Source: Opitutia bacterium
GTDB lineage: Bacteria > Verrucomicrobiota > Verrucomicrobiia > Opitutales > JANYDI01
Reading direction: 5' to 3'
Assembly: GCA_025363695.1 (NCBI GenBank)
Contig: JANYDI010000093.1
Coordinates: 1-9,028 of the forward strand
Length of the DNA stretch: 9,028 bases
Part shown: piece by piece, positions 1 to 6,387 of the stretch
How positions within the stretch are numbered: position 1 is the stretch's first letter
Layout of the letters: each line of letters begins with the position of its first letter
Translations under genes and position numbers: made by a program
The notes under the pieces: model-generated
What the model was told of the DNA's origin: nothing
The model's database searches: none
The model's input: only the letters and a program-made list of their open reading frames with translations

Positions 1-299
1 AAAATGTGATTGGTAGCTTGAAAAGATTTAAAATTTTAAATGACAAATATAGAAATCGACGAAAAAGATTTAGATTGCGATTCAATCTCATTGCAGGGAT
101 TTATAATTTGGAGCTCGCTTGACAGTTTCGAAAGAAGTCTATTAAAATGTATCAAATTTATCATAAAATTAACAAGCTATTTTAATAAATCTTTTAAAAT
201 ATACGCTATATATTGGCTATCTATCATTCGCCCCTTCAGGGCTCTCATTTTGTGGCTTTAGTAAATGGTTATATCGTTAAATGATGACACGCCCTAATT
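1..299. other. AT-rich left end without a supported gene
   Basis: This stretch is far richer in A and T than the rest of the window. An open frame on the plus strand at 40-261 (73 codons, starting MTNIEIDEKD) has no recognisable domain or ribosome binding site, and I do not call it a gene. A promoter-like pair lies inside it: TTGACA at 119-124 and TAAAAT at 143-148 with an 18-nt spacer. No credible gene follows for almost 400 bases, and such matches are common by chance in AT-rich DNA. A small palindrome with stem GCCC/GGGC lies near 231-244. The base composition suggests a decayed or foreign segment, but this is inference. Confidence 0.4.
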
Positions 300-437
300 C
301 ATAAAATACTCCCGGATCGCTTCGCGATCTGGAGGGGTGCCTTGTATCACCATACACGGTAGCAATTTATTTAAAATGCTTTGCATTTTAATAAATTGCT
401 ACCGTTAGGGGATCCAAGGGGACTTGTCCCCTTGGCC
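300..437 (+). repeat. Palindromic composite repeat, copy 1 (modules C-B-A)
   Basis: Three palindromes follow one another. Module C is GATCGC-TTC-GCGATC at 315-329. Module B is a hairpin at 357-404 with arms of 23 and 22 nt around a TTT loop, paired except for one extra T. Module A is a perfect 10-bp palindrome at 414-435 (CCAAGGGGAC, TT, then its complement). Between C and B lies the unpaired linker CCTTGTATCACC, conserved in the other copies. Module D is missing; only its flank (AAAATACTCCCGGATCGC, 303-320) resembles the D-side flank of copies 3 and 5. It lies about 60 bases upstream of the F-box gene promoter. None of the hairpins is followed by a T-run, so it is not a standard terminator. 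Confidence 0.85.
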
Positions 438-498
438 TTTCACTTTCAATACCTAAGGCGTTTATCCTGGCAAGTTTACCCATAAGCCATCAGCTGAG

Positions 499-525
499 TT
501 GACAAGGTTTTTCTTATTGTATAGT
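499..525 (+). promoter_or_regulatory. Probable sigma70 promoter of the F-box/LRR gene
   Basis: TTGACA (499-504, perfect -35) is followed after 15 nt by TATAGT (520-525, five of six matches to the -10 consensus). The spacer is short. Transcription would start about seven bases later, at 531-533, which is where the ATG of the gene lies (533). The mRNA would therefore be leaderless or nearly so. Confidence 0.5.
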
Positions 526-532
526 GAAGATC

Positions 533-1492
533 ATGATCAGAAAAACTCTTTATTTACTCGCGGTATTTTACCTTTCTTCCTACGTCCTGGCGATGGAAGA
601 ATGGGAGCCAGCGCTCACGACGGTGACGACGGTGCCTTTTGCGCACGAGGAGGCGCAGCCCTCTTTGTTGGAGGAGCTGTCTGTGGAGCTTTTGAAGATG
701 ATTTACGATAAACTCGATCCGAATAGCAAGAACGCCTTCTTGAGGCTGAACAAAAGGTTTTTTGAGATGAGGTATGCATCAAGAAGTGTAACCTTAAAGG
801 ACGAAGCGGGCATTCTTTGTCTTTCAAGCAGGCCAGAGCTGGAAGCTCTAAAAATAGCTTGTGAGCTCAGCCCGCAAAGTATCGTCCAGCTGAAACTCAG
901 GCTGAGCGGGTTGAGGATTTTAGATTTATCAGAAAATAAACTATGGGCTGAAGATTTAGCTTTTTTGCTGCCTTCCTTAACAAACCTGCAGCAGCTCAGC
1001 CTACGAGACTGTGGCGTCCAGAGGGTCGACTCCGGATACATGGCGAGCTTAGCGCTGTTGCTGCTGGGAAGAAAATGCGCAAGTGAAAACTTAAGCTACC
1101 TGGCGGGATTAACGCAGTTACGGAGGCTTGATTTGAATTCCTGCAATCATGTAACTAACGCAAGCCTAAGGTATGTGGCAGGGTTAACGTTATTGCAGCA
1201 ACTCGATCTATCCAGAACGCTAATAAACGACGTAGGCTTAGCCCATGTATCAAAATTGGCCCTGTTGCGGCAACTGGCCCTGAGTAGCACCAGCGTAAGC
1301 GACGTGGGAATACGACATCTGGCAGGATTAACGCAGTTGCAAGAACTGGAGGTGCTCGACATCCAAGTAAGCGATATAGGGTTACAGTACCTAAGGGAGT
1401 TAACGCAGTTGCGAAAGCTTATCATTTGTTGGCACATAAGTAATGCAGCAGCCCTTCAGGCAGCGCTTCCAAATCTGGTAATAACACGATAA
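533..1492 (+). CDS. Exported F-box / leucine-rich-repeat protein
   Basis: The 319-residue product starts with a signal peptide-like segment (MIRKTLYLLAVFYLSSYVLA, residues 1-20). Residues about 44-85 match an F-box (LEELSVELLKMIYDKL, then LRLNKRFFE), the motif that in eukaryotes binds Skp1 of SCF ubiquitin ligases. From about residue 125 to the end there are LRRs of roughly 24 residues with pattern LxxLxxLdLsxTxInDvGLxxv, like the cysteine-containing/GALA class found in bacterial F-box effectors. Repeat codons are well conserved (TTAACGCAGTT recurs at 1110, 1328 and 1400), suggesting recent internal duplication. A GTG at 524 would extend the frame by three codons but lies inside the proposed -10, so I chose ATG 533. 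No SD precedes it. I infer a secreted host-interaction protein; the host target is unknown. It converges on rpe with 15 bases between stop codons. Confidence 0.85.
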   Translation: MIRKTLYLLAVFYLSSYVLAMEEWEPALTTVTTVPFAHEEAQPSLLEELSVELLKMIYDKLDPNSKNAFLRLNKRFFEMRYASRSVTLKDEAGILCLSSRPELEALKIACELSPQSIVQLKLRLSGLRILDLSENKLWAEDLAFLLPSLTNLQQLSLRDCGVQRVDSGYMASLALLLLGRKCASENLSYLAGLTQLRRLDLNSCNHVTNASLRYVAGLTLLQQLDLSRTLINDVGLAHVSKLALLRQLALSSTSVSDVGIRHLAGLTQLQELEVLDIQVSDIGLQYLRELTQLRKLIICWHISNAAALQAALPNLVITR

Positions 1493-1507
1493 AAGGCGCC
1501 CTTGGAG

Positions 1508-2164
1508 CTAGCTTATTGGGGTCCAGGGGGCAAGTCCCCTGGTACTTCCAAAAAACGCCGTACCAGCAACAAAGGTGTCGGCCCCCTGAGCCAGACAGAG
1601 CTGAGCCGTGTCGGGGTCGATGCCGCCGTCTACTTCCAGGCGATAGGAGTAGCCGTGCTGTTGGCGTTGGGTATGGAAATAGTGGATCTTGCCCAGGGCG
1701 CTGGACTGAAAAGATTGCCCGCCAAAGCCCGGCTGTACGCTCATGACCAAAACGAGGTCCAGGTGAGGCAAATAGGGGTCCAGGGCTTGGGCCGGCGTGC
1801 CAGGGTTTAAGGCTAAACCACATTGGCAACCGAGGGTCTTGATATGCCGCAGCGTATCAGCAATGGGGTAATCCGGCTCAACATGGATGCTGATGAGGTT
1901 GGCTCCTGCCTTAGCAAAGGGCTCAATATAACGATGCGGATTATCGAGCATCAAGTGCGTATCAAAAAACAGCTGAGAGCGGGGCCTCAGGGCTGCCAGG
2001 ACTTGCGGCCCAAAGCTCAGGTTGGGGACAAAGTGGCCATCCATGATATCAAGATGTATCCACTGCAGCCCAAGAGCTTCCACCTTTTTCAGGCTTTCTC
2101 GAAAAGCTCCATGATCGCCTGCCAGCAGGGAAGGAGCCAATAAGGGGGGGTGAGCGTTTACCAT
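1508..2164 (-). CDS. rpe: Ribulose-phosphate 3-epimerase with repeat-encoded tail
   Basis: This enzyme interconverts D-ribulose 5-phosphate and D-xylulose 5-phosphate in the cytosolic pentose phosphate pathway. The 218 residues show the family's TIM-barrel signatures: LLAPSLLAGD (8-17), HLDIMDGHFVPNLSFGP (37-53), DTHLM (68-72), MSVQPGFGGQ (141-150) and LEVDGGI (176-182). Expected metal and catalytic ligands are H37, D39, H70 and D179. The start ATG overlaps the lptE stop by seven bases, which suggests translational coupling; no SD is visible. Oddly, after GTAFFG (201-206) the usual C-terminal helix of about 20 residues is absent and 12 residues (STRGLAPWTPIS) follow. Most of them are encoded by a module A palindrome (1523-1542). 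The identification is secure; whether the altered tail affects activity is unknown. Confidence 0.95.
   Translation of the reverse strand: MVNAHPPLLAPSLLAGDHGAFRESLKKVEALGLQWIHLDIMDGHFVPNLSFGPQVLAALRPRSQLFFDTHLMLDNPHRYIEPFAKAGANLISIHVEPDYPIADTLRHIKTLGCQCGLALNPGTPAQALDPYLPHLDLVLVMSVQPGFGGQSFQSSALGKIHYFHTQRQQHGYSYRLEVDGGIDPDTAQLCLAQGADTFVAGTAFFGSTRGLAPWTPIS
1523..1542. repeat. Lone module A palindrome between convergent genes
   Basis: CCAGGGG (1523-1529) pairs with CCCCTGG (1536-1542) across a six-base loop, in the same context (GGGGTCC just before it) as the other A modules (GGGGATCC). It lies beyond the stop of the F-box gene and within the last codons of rpe. It could slow transcription from both sides, but no T-run follows on either strand, so terminator function is only a guess. 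Confidence 0.6.
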
Positions 2165-2646
2165 GTGTCGGTGAGGGCGTTGTAGATTTTTTCTGCCAGT
2201 AAGGCGCTGAGCTGCGGCATGCTTTGGTACTCGGCCGTAAGCGCTTGGCTGTCACGCAACAATTCCACACAAGCGCGGATACGTTTGGGCTTAAAGGCTA
2301 CCCCATCAAAGCGGCGCAAAGAGCACTCAACTGTGGCCTCAAGGGTGAAGGCTCGCGGCACCAGACCCTGGCGTTCTTGCTTCACCGAGGCAATGCGTTT
2401 GTAGTCCACAAGCGTGATATCAAGGATGGCCTGGGCAGGTTCTTCGATCCGGTGCGTCTGCCTTTTGGCAAACAAGGCCAACAGGTCCGACTTCAGCTGC
2501 GTTTCAAGCTGAGGCGCAAATGTTTTATTCACGAAGCTGCCCAGGCGAAAACGCTCCAGCCCATGCAGGTCCTTAGGCGGGCCCAAGGTGTAACGCGTAC
2601 ACCCGCACAGCAGCAGCAGGAGGAGAAGGTTGAGGAAGTTTGACAT
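2158..2646 (-). CDS. lptE: LPS-assembly lipoprotein LptE-like
   Basis: LptE is the outer-membrane lipoprotein that plugs LptD and helps place lipopolysaccharide in the outer leaflet. The 162-residue product starts MSNFLNLLLLLLLCGC, a hydrophobic leader with lipobox L-C-G-C and C16 as the likely lipidated residue. The rest fits the family: RYTLGPP after the cysteine, then a strand with FVNKTFAPQLETQL, then alternating strands (AILDITLVDYKR) and a C-terminal helix. An upstream in-frame TTG at 2667 would add seven residues (ALYFPL), but the ATG at 2646 gives a proper lipoprotein leader. Module A of copy 3 ends 17 bases before this ATG, and no SD is seen. The stop overlaps the rpe start. LptE proteins diverge strongly, so the call rests on leader, fold pattern and neighbourhood. 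Confidence 0.75.
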   Translation of the reverse strand: MSNFLNLLLLLLLCGCTRYTLGPPKDLHGLERFRLGSFVNKTFAPQLETQLKSDLLALFAKRQTHRIEEPAQAILDITLVDYKRIASVKQERQGLVPRAFTLEATVECSLRRFDGVAFKPKRIRACVELLRDSQALTAEYQSMPQLSALLAEKIYNALTDTW

Positions 2647-2663
2647 GAGTGGAAAGTAAAGGG

Positions 2664-2956
2664 CCAAGGGGCGCTTGCGCCCCTTAGGATCCCCTACAGG
2701 TAGGCAATTTTATAAAATGCGATGCATTTTAGTAAAATTGCCTACCTGGTAGCATATACTAAGCCCCCCACAGATCGCGAAGCGATCCGGGAGTATTTTT
2801 AGATGTGCTTCGAGCCGGTTTGAGGGGGGGCAGTGGGGGTTCAGGCAAGGAAGGGAAGTGCGTAGCGCACTACGGTGCGTGAGTCACTTCCATTCCGAAG
2901 CATCAACCCCCACTGTCCCCCCTCAAACCATCCTAAGGGGCGCAAGCGCCCCCTAG
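2664..2956 (-). repeat. Palindromic composite repeat, copy 3 (A-B-C-D-A')
   Basis: This is the most complete copy and fills nearly all of the bamD-lptE junction. On the plus strand the order is: A (2664-2688, 9-bp stem plus a partly paired end), B (2699-2746, 22-nt arm, GAT loop, 23-nt arm), the linker, C (2773-2787, GATCGC-GAA-GCGATC), D (2817-2929) and a second A-type palindrome (2933-2956, GGGGCGC-AA-GCGCCCC). Read on the minus strand, D-C-B-A matches the right-hand copy at 8790-9028 in order and spacing. The ends are A palindromes, which may be the element's boundaries. No open frame of note lies inside. Confidence 0.9.
2817..2929 (-). repeat. Module D, long nested inverted repeat
   Basis: Arms of 25 nt (2817-2841 and 2905-2929) pair with one mismatch. 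Inside, GGAAGTG (2854-2860) pairs with CACTTCC (2885-2891), and GTGCG can pair with CGCAC further in. The 63-base core is nearly identical to the core of the second D copy at 8790-8901, in the opposite orientation. The arms carry runs of seven and five G. Terminal inverted repeats around a conserved core recall a small non-autonomous mobile element, but I see no clear target-site duplication. Confidence 0.85.
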
Positions 2957-2969
2957 CTCCTTAAAAAAA

Positions 2970-4100
2970 CTACAACGCGGCGGCATCCGTAGCTCGTTGC
3001 CAGCGCGGATCTATGCTACTTCCGGGTTGCGACCAGACTTGATTTTCGCGCTTGCGCACGCGGGTTTCTAGGGTTTGTTCTTTTTTGGATCTTGGAGCTT
3101 TATAGCGCCCTAGTAGGATTTCTCCTAAGCCCTTGGGTGCGGGTTGGCGCTTACGGATTTTTTCCAAAGCAACTCGGGCCTTTTCGGCAATGGTTGAATC
3201 GGGAGCCAGGGCAATGGCTTCTCTGAAGAATACACGGGCTTCGGGATTGTTGCGTTTTTGCCAATAAAAGTAGCCCAATTTGTAACGACTACAGGCTAGT
3301 TCTTCGGAAAGAGCTTCCATGCCGACCTTGGCCTGCTTGGCTTGCTCGCTCAGGGGGTAAAGGAGGAGGAGATCGGTATAGTAGTCTCGGGCTTTCAGAT
3401 TGGCGCCCTGGTCGTAATCGGCCCCAAAGACCATAGAACGTTCGATTTTTGCCATCGCGATAAAGGCGTCTGGAGCTTGCGGGGTCTCAGGGTAATCGCT
3501 CATGAGACGGTCTAGGACATCCGTGGCCATATCGGGCTTGCCACTGCGTGCATACAGCTGACCGGTGTTCAAAAGGGCTTCGGGCGCATGGGGGCTATTG
3601 GGGGCATACTTTAAAAAGCTTTCGTAGTATTCGATAGCCAACTTTCGGCTTGAAAACCAGGGCAGGAAAAAGAAGCGTGTTTTTGCTCCCTGAGCCAGGC
3701 TTTGGGCGATCTCAAACTGGGCGGAAGTCACTGCTTCGTAATGCGGATAGCGCGGGTAATTTTTGACGATCCTGTCGTAATCCCTAAAAGCACGCTCCAA
3801 AAAGTGCCGTTGCTGCTCGATGCGGCCGCTTTGGTACAAGGCCTCAGGCGCTTGCTGGCTGGACGGATAGCTTTTGATGACTTTTTGGTAATACGCCAAG
3901 GCCTCGCCGGACTGCCCCAGCTCCTGGGCTTGCGCGGCCTTTTCCATCAGCTGCGGGGCATTGAGGCGTGGCGATTCCTTGGGCAATAGCTGTTCGCCCA
4001 AGCCGCCTTCAGCCTGCCATTTACCGTTTTGGTAGACGAGGCTAGCCGGGAGTTGAAGGACCCAAAAGAGGGCCGTAAAAGAAAAAATAAAACGCATCAT
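2970..4100 (-). CDS. BamD-like periplasmic TPR protein
   Basis: The 376-residue product (from ATG 4100) begins with a signal peptide-like segment, MMRFIFSFTALFWVLQLPAS, and continues as TPR helices. Clear units include EALAYYQKVIKSYPSSQQAPEA (about 66-87, read with gaps), LAIEYYESFLKYAP and ARDYYTDLLLLYP, followed by LACSRYKLGYFYWQKRNNPEAR, which resembles the end of BamD. BamD serves the BAM complex that inserts beta-barrel proteins into the outer membrane. Differences from the usual protein are the length (typical BamD about 240-280) and the lack of a lipobox cysteine, the only Cys being near residue 270. The tail (about 310-376) is basic and low in structure. ATG 4100 overlaps the fabH stop as ATGA; ATG 4109 and ATG 4097 are alternatives. 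CpoB/YbgF-like TPR proteins are another possible identity. Confidence 0.8.
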   Translation of the reverse strand: MMRFIFSFTALFWVLQLPASLVYQNGKWQAEGGLGEQLLPKESPRLNAPQLMEKAAQAQELGQSGEALAYYQKVIKSYPSSQQAPEALYQSGRIEQQRHFLERAFRDYDRIVKNYPRYPHYEAVTSAQFEIAQSLAQGAKTRFFFLPWFSSRKLAIEYYESFLKYAPNSPHAPEALLNTGQLYARSGKPDMATDVLDRLMSDYPETPQAPDAFIAMAKIERSMVFGADYDQGANLKARDYYTDLLLLYPLSEQAKQAKVGMEALSEELACSRYKLGYFYWQKRNNPEARVFFREAIALAPDSTIAEKARVALEKIRKRQPAPKGLGEILLGRYKAPRSKKEQTLETRVRKRENQVWSQPGSSIDPRWQRATDAAAL

Positions 4101-5083
4101 AAGGGCCATTTAATCAAACTAAAGCCCCAGGTCAAGCCTGCACCGAAGGCCATGAGCAAAAGTGTTTGGCCTGGAAGGACTTTTTTTTGTTCCAGCGCCT
4201 CCATGAGGGCCAAGGGAATCGATGCTGCCGAGGTGTTGCCGTAATGCTCGAGGTTTAAAAAAACCTGTTCCATCGGGTAATCAAGCCGCTTACACAGGCT
4301 CTCCAAAATGCGCACATTAGCCTGATGCGGGATGATCCAGTCGATATCTGCAAGGGTCAGGTTTTGGGCTGTCAAAAAACGCAGCGTTTCTTGTTCCAAA
4401 AGCGGCACGATCGTCTTAAAAAGCTCTCGGCCATTCATTTTAATATAATGATCTCTGTTTGAGAGCGTCTGCTGACAAGCCGGCCGCAAAGAGCCTCCAG
4501 CAGGGATTTCAAAACACCCAGCGCCCTGGCCATCCGCGCCCAGCGTATTTTTGAGGATGCCCACGCCCGTTTGAGCAAGCGTGCCCAAAACAGCAGCCCC
4601 CGCGCCATCTCCAAAAAGCACACAGGTGGATCTGTCCTCCCAATCGATAAAACTAGAGAGTTTTTCTGTGCCAATCACCAAAATATGCTGATAAGCGCCC
4701 GACCTGAGCATCTGGGTGGCGATATCCAGAGCGTATACAAAACCCGAACACGCGGCTTGAATGTCAAAGGCGCCTCCGCGCGTCCCTAAGTGCTTCTGTA
4801 TCAAGCACGCCGTCGAAGGCGTGAGCATTTCCGGCGACATCGTTGCCACGATCAGCAAATCAATCTGTTCCGCCTTTAGGCCCGCTTGCTCCAAGGCCTG
4901 CTGTGCCGCCTGCGTGCCCATAAAGGTCACCGTCTCATGTGCCTGTGCGATCCGCCGCTCGCCAATCCCCGTGCGCGTCCGAATCCATTCGTCCGATGTG
5001 TCCACGCGCTGCGACAACACCTCGTTGGTCACGCGCGTCTCAGGCAAGTAACGCCCCAGTCCTTTGAAAATAATTGATTGCAT
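4097..5083 (-). CDS. fabH: Beta-ketoacyl-ACP synthase III
   Basis: FabH condenses acetyl-CoA (or another acyl-CoA) with malonyl-ACP to start type II fatty acid synthesis in the cytosol. The 328-residue length is usual. The N-terminal signature is intact (GLGRYLPETRVTNEVL, then DTSDEWIRTRTGIGERRIA at about 28-46). The catalytic triad is visible: C112 in AACSGF, H253 in PHQANVRI and N283 in YGNTSAAS. The C-terminal GAGLTWG motif is present. It sits between plsX and the bamD-like gene. Module A of the composite repeat ends 13 bases before the ATG, there is no SD, and no promoter is obvious in the 218-base gap, so expression probably depends on read-through from rpmF-plsX. Confidence 0.97.
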   Translation of the reverse strand: MQSIIFKGLGRYLPETRVTNEVLSQRVDTSDEWIRTRTGIGERRIAQAHETVTFMGTQAAQQALEQAGLKAEQIDLLIVATMSPEMLTPSTACLIQKHLGTRGGAFDIQAACSGFVYALDIATQMLRSGAYQHILVIGTEKLSSFIDWEDRSTCVLFGDGAGAAVLGTLAQTGVGILKNTLGADGQGAGCFEIPAGGSLRPACQQTLSNRDHYIKMNGRELFKTIVPLLEQETLRFLTAQNLTLADIDWIIPHQANVRILESLCKRLDYPMEQVFLNLEHYGNTSAASIPLALMEALEQKKVLPGQTLLLMAFGAGLTWGFSLIKWPL

Positions 5084-5096
5084 GGTGTAGGTAAGT

Positions 5097-5350
5097 CTAA
5101 GGGGCGCTTGCGCCCCTTAGGATCCCCTTCCGATGGGCAATTTTTAAAATACTACGTATTTATAAAAATTGCCCATCGGGTAGGGTGATACTAAGGCCAC
5201 TCCAGATCGCGAAGCGATCGAATATAAGCGATCCCGAAGGGATCTGTGGGGCGCCTTGTATCGCCTTATTTGGTAAGGCATTGTAAAAATGCGGAGCATT
5301 TTTATAATGCCTTACCAGGAGGGGATCCAAGGGGAGCGAGCTCCCCTTGG
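5097..5350. repeat. Palindromic composite repeat, copy 4 (A-B-C / C'-B'-A')
   Basis: Two half-elements face each other across a ten-base spacer (5220-5229). Left half: A 5097-5120 (perfect 11-bp stem, TT loop), B 5131-5178 (22- and 23-nt arms, TAC loop), linker, C 5205-5219. Right half: C' 5230-5244 (GATCCC-GAA-GGGATC), linker, B' 5272-5316 (21-nt arms with one mismatch, GGA loop), A' 5327-5350 (11-bp stem, GA loop). Module D is absent. The whole forms a large mirror-like structure between plsX and fabH. The plsX stop codon lies inside the right arm of B', so the element overlaps that gene by about 50 bases. Confidence 0.9.
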
Positions 5351-6369
5351 CCCTTCAATAATGCTAAATCCACGCCTATCTGATGATTTGTTTGGCAGCG
5401 GATAACTTTTTCGGCGATGACGAGGGCATTGGCGATGTGGTGGCGGTTGCTGGAGCCGTGAGCCTTGAAGACGTAGCCGTTGAGTCCTAGGAGGGGAGCG
5501 CCGCCGTAGTGCTCTGGGTTGAGTTGTTTTTTCATGGCTCGAAAGGCGCCATAGCTTAGGAGGGCTCCGAGTTTGCGCATCCAATTTTTGTTGAGTTCCT
5601 CTTTGAGGTAGTCCTTGAGGACGCCAAAAAGGGACTGGCAGACCTTCAGGAGGATGTTCCCGGTAAAGCCATCGCAGACGATGACGTCGCAGGTGTTACT
5701 GAAGACCTGAAAGCCCTCGATGAGCCCTTGGTAGTTAAGGACGGGACCGGCTGATTTAATGTACTCATGCGCTTGGAGGATATTTTCCGTGCCTTTGCCT
5801 TCTTCCGTGCCGATGGTGAGTAAGCCGATGCGTGGCGTGTCGATGCCTAGGACGATGCGGGCGTAGTTTTTCCCCAAGATGGCATTGTGCAAAAAATGTT
5901 CAGGCCGTGTTTCGGGGTTGGCGCCGGCGTCTAGGAGGACAAAATGCCTGTCTTTGCTGGGCCATATCGTTGCCAAAGCCGGGCGTTCGAGGCCTGGCAT
6001 GGGACGCAGCTTGATCGTGCCTCCGGCCATCAAACAGGCCGTGTTGCCGCAACTCAGGACGCCTTGGGCCTTCCCCTCCTTGATGAGATCTAAGGAGCGC
6101 ATCATGGAGGAATCACGCTTGCGCAGCCCTTGAGCCGGCTTATCCTCCATGCTAATAATATCAGCAGCGGGGATGCAGCGTACTCGTGGATGCTCCAACA
6201 GCCCGAAGGCGCGCAACTCCTTGCTCAGGGCCTCTGAGTGGCCGACGACAAGGATTTCCGCTTGGAGCTTAAATTCCTTAAGCGCCAAGGCCAGCCCAGC
6301 GACCATTTCGTTGGGACCTTTGTCAGCCCCCATGGCATCAAAGGCGATGATTGGAGCAGCGCTTTCCAT
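5302..6369 (-). CDS. plsX: Phosphate acyltransferase PlsX
   Basis: PlsX makes acyl-phosphate from acyl-ACP, the first step of the PlsX/PlsY route to lysophosphatidic acid at the inner membrane. Recognised motifs are FDAMGAD (10-16; the usual form is DAMGGD), SCGNTACLMAG (106-116), LDAGAN (146-151), IGTEEGKG (186-193), CDGFTGN (232-238), HYGGAPLLGLNG (287-298) and HGSSN (304-308). The frame has 355 codons. The last 17 residues (KGQGELAPLGSPPGKAL) are encoded by modules A' and B' of the downstream composite repeat, and the stop sits in the B' stem. The ancestral end was probably near residue 338. The start lies 18 bases after the rpmF stop, with only a weak GAGG about 11 bases upstream. Confidence 0.95.
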   Translation of the reverse strand: MESAAPIIAFDAMGADKGPNEMVAGLALALKEFKLQAEILVVGHSEALSKELRAFGLLEHPRVRCIPAADIISMEDKPAQGLRKRDSSMMRSLDLIKEGKAQGVLSCGNTACLMAGGTIKLRPMPGLERPALATIWPSKDRHFVLLDAGANPETRPEHFLHNAILGKNYARIVLGIDTPRIGLLTIGTEEGKGTENILQAHEYIKSAGPVLNYQGLIEGFQVFSNTCDVIVCDGFTGNILLKVCQSLFGVLKDYLKEELNKNWMRKLGALLSYGAFRAMKKQLNPEHYGGAPLLGLNGYVFKAHGSSNRHHIANALVIAEKVIRCQTNHQIGVDLALLKGQGELAPLGSPPGKAL

Positions 6370-6387
6370 TATTGGGCACGCCTCGGA

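Noticed and set aside
40..261. 73-codon open frame on the plus strand
   Set aside because: AT-rich, no domain, no ribosome binding site, and composition unlike the real genes; kept only as part of the region description.
300..437. CRISPR array
   Set aside because: The repeats are self-complementary modules of different kinds, with no regular spacers and no cas genes.
2224..2643. 139-codon frame on the plus strand opposite lptE
   Set aside because: It lies antisense inside a gene with a convincing lipoprotein leader and family pattern; its sequence has no recognisable features.
2646..2667. Upstream TTG start for lptE
   Set aside because: It would place the lipoprotein leader behind extra residues encoded by the edge of module A; ATG 2646 gives a clean leader.
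2825..2853. G-quadruplex from the G7 and G5 runs in module D
   Set aside because: Each G-run has a complementary C-run in the other arm, so ordinary inverted-repeat pairing explains it better.
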